Below are positions 34,001 to 46,000 of a stretch of 64,000 nt of DNA, piece after piece. The notes beneath the pieces were generated by a model. The model worked only from the letters and a program-made list of their open reading frames with translations, ran no database searches and had not been told where the DNA came from. The stretch is from Centropus unirufus. Lineage: Eukaryota > Chordata > Aves > Cuculiformes > Centropidae. The stretch's first letter is position 1. The number at the start of each line of letters is the position of its first letter. The stretch covers positions 3,057 through 67,056 of the forward strand of contig VYZI01000351.1 in NCBI GenBank assembly GCA_013397695.1, given 5' to 3'. Position numbers and translations under genes: made by a program.

Positions 34001-37000
34001 CCACTGGCACCTTTTTTTTTGCACTAAGGAGCTTTCACCTGATAACGGCACTGCATAACGAGAGAGAAGTTTGAAGACCAGATCACAGAACCATAGAATG
34101 GTTTGGGTTTGAAATGACATTGAAGATTATCCAGTTGCATCCTCTCTGCCATGGACAGGGACCCTTCCCACCAGACCAGGCTGCTCAAGGCCGCATCCAT
34201 CCTGGCCCTGGACATTTCCAGGGAGGGGGAATCTACATCTTCCCTGTGCAACCTGGGCCAGTGCCTCCGTACCCTCATCGGGAGGAATTTCTTAATGTCC
34301 AGTCTAAATCTTCCCCTCTTCAATTTGCAGTCATTCCCCCTTGTCCTATCACTCCACATCCTTGTAAAACGTCCTTCCCCAGCTTTCTTGTAGCTCCCTT
34401 CAGCTACTGGAAGGGCATTCTAAGGTCTCTCCAGTCTTCTCAACAGGATCAACTGGAAAACAACTTGCAATGTCAGAGCTTTAGAAGTAAACCCTTCCCC
34501 AAACTTCCTCCTGTTTAAATCTCATTGGCTGACCTGCAAAATCACCCTGAGCTGCTCTGCAGGAATCTCACCCTCCACGTGCCCCAGAGTAAAGCTTACA
34601 CAGGATGATGCGTGGTAACCAACGAGTCAGTTACCACAGATGCTGCAGCAATATCCATACATAGGATGCATTTCCCATATGTTCTCTGGATGAAGTTGCT
34701 GGCTACAGGGCCAGCAAATGGCACGGCAGAATGAGTCAGGCTGATGTGATGTGCTCTCTATTTTCAGACAATATGAAGTTTGGAGCCAGTATTTTCTGGA
34801 GGGGCTGCCAAGCAGCAATGCCTCCTGACACACTTCCCGTATGTGTTTAGGCAGAGCCCGAACCCTCCTTTTGAAACCAGCCGGAGGACTTGGTTATAGG
34901 GACAATGACCAAGCAACAAAGGGGTTGCACTTCTGTTTTCTCACAATGTCTCCTCCAATGACAGCTTAGAAATGAGCATCACTTATGGTCAGAAGGAGCA
35001 AAGACTTCAATGCAAATGTAATCCTAAAGTCTGCACCAGCAGAGGTTCAGTGCTTCTTTAAGATTTATGGCTCATATGTTTGAAAGAGAACATATGTTAC
35101 CTTTATATTTGTTAAAATAAATAAATACAGATGCAGCACTCAATCTGTTATCTCAAAGCTTATACTAAATGCTTCTACAGGGTTCCCAGCAGGACAATAA
35201 TTCCTCAGACTGAAAGACATTCCCACCACCACTCTCTCCCTGTTTACAAATTTCCTACAAGCAAGGCATGCTCAACAAAACCCTCTTTTTCTCTGCTCCT
35301 TGGGGTGGACTGTATGGTGCGCTTTCAGGTTCAAGGACGCTTGCCAGAGACCCCTATGGATCACCCTGAGCATTCTTGCAAAACAAGGGGGAAAAACACA
35401 GAGCACAGAAAAGAGAAGACTATTCACACTTACCTTTCCAAAATCTCTGAGATTTGCCAGTGGAAACTAACTAATACTAGCTTTGCAACTGCATGGGATA
35501 CCTGGGTGGAAGAGAGAATAGAGAAAGAAGTCGTTAGGCATTTCTGGAAGCCACACCCCTGCTTCGGACAACCTTCCAGAGAACTAATAAGTTGTACATA
35601 CTCAATACAATTCCCAATACCCACTAAACCAACAGAAATAATGTTCACAGCCAGCACATCTGGAGACACAGGTTGGAAGCATGGATGTACCCAAATGAAC
35701 TCACGTACTTAATCACAACAGCCCAGAGAGGATGGAATCACAAATTCACCGGATTAGCTTGACTGCTCATGGAAGACACACATCCGGTCCTGACTGTGGT
35801 CACCACTTGAGAGTCCCAGAGCAGACTAGGATTAAGTTTCCTGTCAAATGTGTGAAGAAGGCACCATGGGGCACGACAGACCCCACTGACTGGGACAGAG
35901 AAGCCGTAACAAGCTGCAAATGCAGGCGTGATGTGACAGCAAGTGTGTGTGGGGAAATAAAAAGCATTTCCCAGGCCTTTCCTGTAGAAATTTCTTTCTA
36001 CAGTTACACGCTGGACTGGACTGGGGAGATGGAAAGCTACCGTGACGGGGACTGTTTCCATGCGGAGTTGTTTGCATTATGTGGACTCCCAGCAAGCACT
36101 GGCACAGTGCTCTAGCCTGAGCACCTGCTAGAACACTGCCACATGACTTTCAAAGTTCTGTTACAAGAGTACAGGGAACACGCTCTCCTTTGCTTCTATG
36201 TATTAGGTTATTTCAGAAGGAAATAGACTGGTCTGCTAGCATAAAAAGGCTTGTACCCACCAAGAACACAGGCAGCTGCTGAACCGCTGGACCTTCAGCC
36301 TGCCTCGTGACCCCTTCATGCCTTTATTTAGTTTGTGGAGTTTAACAAAGCAGGTCCTGCGCTCGAAGAGCAAGCAATCACCACACCACCTCTCTCTCTA
36401 CTATAGATATGAAAACCACAACTCCTTTCACCCCAGCTGCAGGAAGAGCTCTGTTTTCCTTAGAGAAGCTGTCAATCCCAAACATTAGCTGAAAAGCCTT
36501 CTTGATTCCTGTGACAGGTGAATCGCAGGATCTGGCAATATGGATCCACAGCAACCCCAACAAAACCCTGGAAGGAAAACCAAGCAGTGGTCACTCCCAC
36601 AAAACAGCCAGGCTCTGCACAACTAAGGGCAGCGTACTCACCACAGCTCCAAATCTTCCACCAACGAGTTTCCCAGGGCAACACAAGTGAACTATTCCTG
36701 CCACACGATACTGCCCCGGCCCTGCACTGGCATTTGTCACTGCTGGATGGTTGATCCAGTGAGCCACACCAGCATAGCACCAACACACGATGCAGCCGGG
36801 GGTTTTAAATGGCTTTTGCTCACCTTGGTGGCCACTAAGAAATCCCAGCAATAAAGGAGTGATTTCCAACATTCAAACAATCCTCTCTCTCGAACAACTG
36901 AAGGATTAGCTCCTGCTGTGTAAGAGCTGACAGGTCTCCTTCCTTGACTTCACCAGCGATGTCACCCTCAGAAAACAAAGGCTGCCCAGGCAGTGCTGCT

Positions 37001-40000
37001 GTCCCTCCCAGCAGGGACCCCTGGGATGCGATGGAGCATGGAACACAGGGCTGGTGCTGACAGCACGTACAGTCTGCTCTGGCTTGCCAGGGTGAAGTGC
37101 CACTGACAGCCTTGGATGGGTTATCTTAAGCCCCCAGCCTGGCAGACCCAGACAGACACCTATGACGTGCTTGTACGAGGAAGACATCTGCATTTGGCTT
37201 TTGTAAAACAAACAAGAAACAGGAATGTGGTCTCTACAAGACTTGCTTCCTGCAAATGCAAACCACATGCCAATGAATCATTCTCCAACAGCAGTGAAAT
37301 TATTTCTCCGTAGCAGTGAGGAAGAACTTCCATCCCGACAGAAAAAAAACAAACCAACAGACTTAAACGGGAAGTTCAGCTCTAACACATGAAAATGAGT
37401 ATTTTTCAATAGGCTTTTCAGAGCCTGAGGTGCAGCAGCTATTGCAGCATCATAACTCTATGAAGTACTTGCTCCTGGAGGAGGAATCGAGTACATTCAG
37501 AACAATAATATAGCTTCTGTGATGACCATTTCTATTTTGCTCCAACTGCAAGTGCTGATTGGATCAGCTGTAGTGCTAATCACTTTCTCCATAAAATCAC
37601 CCAAGAATAAAACATTTTCATAAATTCATAAAGCCAGGTCATTACATGGGTCCACTTTCACAGAAGACCTGAACAGAGAAGTTTCTGGTACTACCTCATA
37701 GGACTGTGTGTGATCAGGCAAAAAAAGAAGACCCAGAGTCTGCTTGGCGTGGAAGTGGCAGTTCATACACTTTAAAAATAGTGAACATTAAAAATGTAAG
37801 AAAGGATGGAAGAGGAGCAGATAACGGAGGAGGCTGGGGCCATGCCTGCTGAGTGGAGTCTCACCGCATTACAGTCTGCATCCTGCCCACCATCAGCAAG
37901 GCTGGTAATTCAGAAGGCAAACGTGGATATCATCGGGGTCAACACTACTGGGGAGATTCAAGAAAACAGGCATGAGAAGAAAAACAAGTGCTTAACAAAA
38001 GCCTGCTTCTATTGATTAGCAGCGCTCCCCAGCCTCTTCAATGACTGTATATTCACAATGAGTGAATGATTGTACCAAGTCAGCCAGTTCTTCCACAATA
38101 ACACCCCACAATAATTGATGTATTTCTTTGTAAGCAGGAGTGAAAACATGCTGAGCACAGAAAAAAAATACCACTGCAGTCAGAAGTCTGTTCCATATGT
38201 ACATAATCCATTACCTTACAGTACTGGAGAGGCAATATACAGATGTTAGTAGTGCTGGTTGAACTATTCACTTAGAATTCACTATTCACTGCGCATTCAT
38301 TGATGCCCCCTCCCCATGTACCCGCTGCAGCTCAGGAAATCTGCCTCGGCTGTTCAGGCACAGTCCCAAAAAGCGTTTCCTGGACCAGCACAAGTTTCAC
38401 AAAATGAAAGGTCTCAAAATACAAAATGTTTCAGAATGAGCTACGATTCAGACCCCCATCAGTCACCAGGTGCCACCTGAATCTCAGGTTATCCAGGAAC
38501 AACAATGCTTCAGCTCAGACAGAAATTAAAAAGATGTCTTTAACGAACGGGCAGCTTTATTTAAACTTTCCTATTCCTGTTTCAAAACACCAGAACCCAA
38601 ACCAGACATTGAGGTAACTCACCGAGTGTCCTGCTGGCAGCACCTCTCAGTAAAACTCTCCTATGGGCCACAACACATTTTCTAGGTGCTGCACTTCTAC
38701 TTCAGTTTCTATCTGCACCTAATGAACTCTGCCCATGCTTCTACACAGTTCGACCTCTCCAGAACTCTTCCAGCTGAGATTAAATGCATTAAAGTTTAGA
38801 AGATGAAAGCTGAAAGCAACAGCCATGCTAAAAAATGTCACTTTCCCTCAATCTCACTTGCCCATTTCCTCACCATCCGCTTAAAACTTGAAGATTAAAG
38901 ATCAGCTCAGTCTAGATCTGAACTGGAAGGTTTCTGACTGAAGACTCAGCTTCTTTCTTTATGATGTGATGGCAAAGGTGAAAAGGTTCTCACCCAACCT
39001 GCAATTGCGGGCTTTGCCTTAAAACAGGAATTTGGTCATCCCAGAAGCCTCTTCCAAACTCCACCAGTGTAATTCAGCCTTCCCAGTGACAGAAGGCTGC
39101 TGACTGCCAGAAACGGGCACCAAATGCTCATGTTTATCACTGCACTGGAAAAGAGGCTCGGTGTCTGTGCATACAGGAAGGTGCCAAGAGGAAGCTCCTC
39201 TGCATAAGGGAAACATTCCACAGGAGTTGTGAAAAAAGCCTGAAAAATTTACATAGTGCTGAACAAAATTAGGTTCTGAAAGTAGAACAAAGTAACGCCA
39301 TCGCATTAAACACCCGTCTATTCATTGTCTGGAAGAGCGCACAGTACTTCTTTCCTTGTTATTTCTGCTTCCATTTATCTCCTGGCTTCTTTACTCTCCA
39401 AGATAAGCAAAATTTTCACACTTCTGAAGTGCAAGAGAGAGTCTGGCGCTCTCCAGGACGAGACAATAGCAAGAGAATCTGCAAAGAAGCTCTGCAGGTA
39501 CCTTGAAGAGTTTGGAGAGCTCTAAGACAACTCTGTCTCAAGTTGCTTCCCTAGATAAGCTCAGTTGTTTAAAGAGCTGAAGTTTCACCACCCAAGAGCC
39601 GAAAGTCTTTTCAACCATGCCACTCTGACAGTTGCTAATTCAGACAGAAATATCTCCTAAAAGCTAAAAAACTGCTGTCTTTTGTAGAGCTTATATTCTA
39701 CAGAAATTGCTCATGCATATTTATGTGCATGCATATCTCATGAGTTCATTTCACTTTTCTCCAAGGGATGGCCTATTTTTTGGAGGTGCGTTTCAATCCT
39801 CACTTTTGCAGAGACTTGGCCTCAGGAATTTAAAACAAGAATAGGCACAGGATTCTCGAAGAGGTTCCATTCCGAACGAGCTGGAGATGTTATAATCCAG
39901 TCGGAGCTGACATCCCATGGCTTCGCACCAAGCTGCCAATTCCTGTTAGATCAGGGCTGCACTGAAATGTCTGGCCAAGACGAACACAAACCTGGCATAA

Positions 40001-43000
40001 AGAAACACAGCTTCCATTTCTTGTGTTTTCCCTAATCAAAGGGGTTTGTACAAACAGATTTAAGCAAAGAGGATTAACCTTTAATTCCCTTTAATCCATG
40101 AATAGTTTTTGTTCCTTTTACAAGGAAGGGATGAACTTGGGAAGATCTTAGTGCATGTGCTGCATCTAAACTTCTAAAACCACCCTCTCAAACTCTTCAT
40201 AAGGGTAAAAACACTCAGAGCCTCTGAAATAGTTGCTGTTGGTAAGCAACAATGTGCAAAATGGAGACTGAAGTGAGTTGGCAGTCGAAAACATTAACAC
40301 CTTAGAAAGAAGCCATACTCTGCATCCAATAATTTTGCTGAAGAAAAAAATACCTTCAGACAGGCTTTACTTAAAGATACCAAAGTAAAAAAGAGACCTG
40401 TAAATGGAAATAATACTACTCTATATTAATTTCTCTTGTAGAAAGTAGATGCCACCATGTCTCAGTGGAAAAACTAATTGCTCTGGTTTTACTGGATATT
40501 CTCAGAAAACAGCAAAAATACTCTTTTGAGTAGCTTCAGTATGCAACCCTGGTAGAAAACTCATGAGGTTGAAGGGGCTTGAGCAGTGATTAACATCAAT
40601 GGCCAGAAACACTCCAAATGTTCAAAGCCTTGTAGCAAAGTCCTCTGTCACAGGTGTCTGAGCATTAGAGGGCTATTTTCAGATTAATGTTCCTTATCAG
40701 AAAAAAAAATGCAATGTTACAACAAAACCAGGCACCCTGGTTCCTTTTCTGTGTGCAGCCAGCTTTAAAAAATGTGAAAAAGCGCCCTTTACTTCAGGTT
40801 TTGCTCACAGCTTCGCTTACAATTTGTCTGACATTTCAGCCCCTCTCCCAGTTACAGAGCGCAGGCTGCACCGGGGAAAGAAATGCAATTTATAGTCTCG
40901 TAGCTGCAGCCCGGATATCACGGGGAGGTCTTGACAAACAGCAGCACACCGGCTCTGGGCTTTAATCTGCACCCAGTCCCTCAGCCTCTGGCATGCAGAG
41001 CCCTGGTGTCAGTCTGTGAGATTAGAAGCTCTTTAGGAGGCAGAGTGCAGTTTGGGAATGACAAACACTGATGGTTTGTGAAGCTATAAGCGCACAATTT
41101 AGTTGGCCACATAATTGAAGAAAGGGGATCTCAGGTTAACATCTCTCCACACTTAAATATTGCTTTAATCCATCCACTCTCCTGCACAGGACAGCAATAA
41201 TTTCAGCTGCAGCTGCCAACAAACAGGATCAAGTAGGACTCAGCTAGGAAATCTCCACATACGTATTTCTCAAGCTGTCAGGCTATTCTTCCCAAGGAGA
41301 AATAAATTAAGAAATAATAAAAAAAAAAACCAACAAAAAAACTTAAGCAAGCTGGTCTGCCGGAAGGCACGATTACAAAACAGCTATGAGTTTTCTCCTT
41401 TGATTTAAAGCACTAGAAATGCAGCAAGAAAGCTGTAGGACAGCACACGGGCAGAACAGTGGCTGCACACACTGGAGTTGTTCCTTCCAAGGTAATGAAG
41501 CATCTGGGAGCATCAGGGCCCCAGCACACTGCACTCCCCGTGTGCTGTGAAACCCCAGCCACGCAGCCCACTGCTCTGCTCGCCTCAGAAATGTTGGAGA
41601 AGTGGACAATTCCTGGCCACAGTTTAGCCCCGGCCTGGTGGGTTTTATCAACATTTATTGGTTTTTAATCTTAAAGTGATTCTGCTTTAGCTCAAACCAG
41701 AATATTGTTTCTGGTTGACATAACGGAGGATGGGGAGGAAGCAAGGTCATAACCTGAATCCACGCAATTGTGACTGGGGGTGGCTCAGGACACAGGGCAG
41801 CCACGTGCAACTGGAAAGCACTGGTGCATGCACGCAGCCCCAGCAGCACACCCACACTGAGCTTCAGGAACTGCAGGGAGGAACCCCTGTTCAGCTCTAA
41901 ATAACAGTCCTCAGCTTGACAATCCCAGCTTCCAAGGGCATTTTTCTTTTAAAAGAAGAGGAGGAACACCTGCTTTGTAAAACAGCTTCGTAGTCCACAA
42001 CACGCCCCATTTCTGCTGTGATTCCTCCCAGGCACTTCAGCTGCTCTGGTGATCCCGTGCTCCAGCTGTAAGCTCGGACATGGAACAGTTACTGAAAGAC
42101 TCAGCATTTTTACTGACTTGGGCCTTGCCTCAACCTCCCACCAAGATCAAACTCATCAGCAGCTGTGAAGAGATATTTTGCTCACTGCAGTCATACTGGT
42201 TGTAAGATGCACTTAAGGCATGAATCACAAAGAAATGTGTGGGCTATAACCACCCTCCACATTTGTGGCTCATTTTTCCAATCGAGTTGAAAATTTCAGC
42301 AGTCCTGGGCAATAAGGAGCAAAACTGATTTCTCTCCTCAGATGACTTCAAGAAGTCACGAGGGCACAAGGGGTGGGCTCTCCAGCCAGCTCTTATCTCG
42401 CTGACCAGAAGGCTACGAAACCTTGCCATGCTTTTAAAAATACAAGACCTTTAGGACCCAAAATAAAACAGACTGAATAGAGTTATGAACACCCTATGTC
42501 CTCTTGATGTTTAACACACTACTAAAATACAGGCCTTGTGAATCCCACAGGGCTCAGGGCAGAGCTTCCAGGATCTTCCTGTTTGGGAACAAAAAACAGA
42601 TAAAGGACAAAGGTGCGCCTCAAACATCCGTGCTCCTACAGGTTACAACTTCAGACTGGATGCCCCACATGTTGGCTTGATATTAAAACCACAGACATGG
42701 CACAGATAAACCTGCGTGTCCTGACTAATCTCGGGTTTACAGGTACAGCCAAACAGCGCGTTATCATTGCCAAACAGCACCACGGGGGGTCTATGGCAAA
42801 GCCACATTTGCCTATCAGGCGCTGCCATTTATAATAAATTATATTTAAAATTTACTGTTTAGTTAACACCAGTATTTACCAATATCTCTTATGGACACCA
42901 ACTTTGAACATAAATTTATCAGACTCTGTTCTTATGTACATGCAGTTTAATATTTCTAGAGGTTTAATACTCCTTGCACACGTGAGGGACCCGGATGCAG

Positions 43001-46000
43001 CCACTCTTTTATGACCGTCATCTTCTATATAAGCTTCACGAGGTCCCCATGGCATCAGAAAGGATGACCGTGCAACAGGGCAGGTTTGCTGAGAGAAGTG
43101 CCTCACACCACACATTTGGTCATGGTTTGTGTGATGACACAGGGAGGCACACATCAGCCTCCTGACATCTGGCTCTTTACAGACTTCTTGTGATCCCATA
43201 GAATCACAGAATCACCAGGCTGGAAAAGACCTTTGAGATAATGGAGTCCAACCATACCTGTCCAACACTAAACCCTATCTCAAGTACCTCGTCTCCCCAT
43301 CTTTTAAACACCCCCAGGGATGGTGATTCCACCACCTCCCTGTGCAGCCTCTGCCAAGGCCTGGTGACCCTTTCGGTGAAGAATTGTTTCCTGATGTCCA
43401 ATCTGATCCTGCCCTGGCACAGCTTGAGCCTATTCCTCTCGTCCTATCACCTGCCCCTTGGGAGAAGAGACCAGCACCCACCCCTCCACACCCTCCTTTC
43501 AGGCAGCTGTAGGCAGTGATGAGGTCTCCCCTCGGCCTCCTCTTCTCCAGGCTGAACAACCCCACCTCCCTCAGCTGCTCCTCATAACCCTTGTTCTCCA
43601 GCCCCTTCACCAGCTTTGCTGCTCTTCTCGGGACAAGCTCCAGGACCTCAACACCCTTCTGAGGGGCCCAAAACTCAACATAGGATTCAAGGTGTGACCT
43701 CACCAGCGCTGAGTCCAGGGGCAGAATCCCCTCCCATTGACCAGGGATTCTGTGAGCGTCAGCTCCTCTGGGTAGAGCTGCCAATCTCCAGCGCATGACT
43801 CTGGATCTGCTAAAGATGGTATTTGAGGACCACTGCCAGCATTTACCAAGCAGCTCAACAAACCAACTGTCGTGTGTCAGCGCAATTTGAGTGTGTGGAA
43901 CACGTTCACAGGGCTGCGGGTTTATCAGCAAATACTAATTTGGGCGCACTCAAAGATGTGACATTAAGAAGGTGAGCAGGAATATGTGAAAAACGGGTTT
44001 ATCTCTGAAAGATCAGCAGTGATAACATGGATTAAGAGATTCAGTACCATGTCACGACATCAAATACTTTTGGCATCTACCAAGTTTTATTCTTCACAGG
44101 ACAGGGCTAAATAAAACACACCACAAGCTGTTACTTCAGGGAGCAAAGGAAGTTAAGGTTTTTTGTGCCTGGTAAATATTAGCAGATCACTCACATTAGC
44201 AAACTGAAAATTATAAATTCTTCAGTTTTACAGTTCTTTTAGGTTTGGTGGAAAGCCTACATCAGTATCAAATGCCTGTAAAACGACACAATTATCTTTT
44301 CATGTCACCTTGAATGTGCAAAATACCTTAGCTTCCTCATGACTGACAATCAGCTTAAAAAGACCTAAAGCCTAGGTAAATTTCTTTCATAAATGGGTTT
44401 TATCTGGTCATTGATGTTATCAGTTGAAAAAATTCAGTGAAAACTAGAAAGATCCATCTCTTCACTGAAACCGAAACTACTGCCAGTTATTTGGAACACC
44501 ACAGATATTCCAGATTTGCAGGGAAACCCTGGGCAGAGCCAGGAAGTTTCATTCACAAACAAAACCAATATGACATCATCATACACTTTGTCCCTGGCCA
44601 GTGACAGGGTCAAGTTTGTTTGTACACCTGTTGGGTATCTACTGTTTGTGGGCATGCACTGACACTGCTACTCCAGGGCCCACATCACTCCCTGATGATT
44701 TGACAGAGTCACCCTGAAAAGAAACTTACGACTATAGAATTAACTCATTATTTTAGAAGATACTGGGTTTTGTGACAGTATCTACAGTTCAGAAAGAAAT
44801 GTAAATTGCTGTGCTGGTCTGCAGGCAATAGACGCCACTCTGCCTTCAAAGGTGTTGTCCTTAAGTGTTGAGTGTTGGTCAAGCGACCTTTTAAGCAATT
44901 AAAAGCAATTTGCTTCAATTCACAAGCCTTTTGGTCAGAGAATCAGAGTTTGGGACAATATTAGTTTGTGATTTTCTTCAGCCATGTTTCAGAGACAGCT
45001 AGTCCTAATTTTAGTCAGAGTTTCAAATGGACCCTCCACAAACACCTCCAGATGAACAGCACTAACCAAGGAGCAAACATTTCCTAGGAAGCAAGGATCT
45101 ATTTGCAGTTCTTACTAAAGCCAACATTATGGGACACTTTCAGAGTGCCACTTATGAATTCCCTCCAGCTTCAGCACGGTTCTGGGACAACACAACTACT
45201 GTGCTACTGTGGCTGCAGGCCTGGCATGCAGCACAGCTGGTTCTGTCTACTGCGACCTTCTTTGTACTGATTTTTCTATTCAGAATTCCCCACTTGCTTT
45301 TTATCAAGTCAGAAGAATTCGAAGTTCACGTTTCCTATGACTGGAAGAGATACAGGGGCATACTCATCCTTACAGGCCGAGTTTCAGGCTTTGATCAGAC
45401 TTCAGATTTTAACTGATTTTTGCCCCTGACTGGGGTAGACAAAAACACAAGCATTTTGCTGAAGAGGCTCTCATTTTCTATCTGCCAAACACAGGGAGGG
45501 TGCTCACACCTGACCTGCCACAGCCACACAATGCAAGGTTTGTTCAGCTGTCCCTTCAGCTTCAGCAGGAGAGGAAACAAGGTTGGCGCTATCTCATAAG
45601 GAATGAGCAAAGGCAGCCAAAGGGGTTTCCAAGGAAGACCACCCTTTACCCTGATGCTTTTAAGAAAGTAGGAATTCAACAATCAGCCTGAAATAGCCGA
45701 ATGAAACAATTTAAGAGGAATGTTGAGGGTTAATAGAGCAGAGCAAGTGAAACATTCCTTATTTAGGTCGTTATTAGATAAAAAGAGTACAGGCTGCAAA
45801 GCCCTGAAAACCTGTTTCTGGTCTTAAAACCATGTAGACATTATGTGACAGAAAAAACACACTCTATAGGGACCCCCCAATTTAACCTTCGAATTGAATC
45901 ACCTAAAGACAACAAACAGTGGCAGAACTTTCAAACGTGGCTTTGAGCCCCCTTATTGCATTCAAACTCCTTTGCCTTAGGGAATTGGATTAGTCCATTT

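Noticed and set aside
35131..35712. 193-codon plus-strand frame
   Set aside because: It runs antisense over ARIH2 exon 2 and shows no recognisable domain.
37806..38015. 69-codon plus-strand frame in the large ARIH2 intron
   Set aside because: Short, no promoter or splice evidence, no motif.
43275..43931. 218-codon minus-strand frame as a host gene
   Set aside because: Its content is the C-terminal end of CR1 ORF2 plus the reversed CR1 3' end. It is a decayed retroposon.
45129..45416. 95-codon plus-strand frame with a hydrophobic stretch
   Set aside because: It has an ATG and one hydrophobic segment but no signal of selection, no splice context and no recognised family. Chance is likely.
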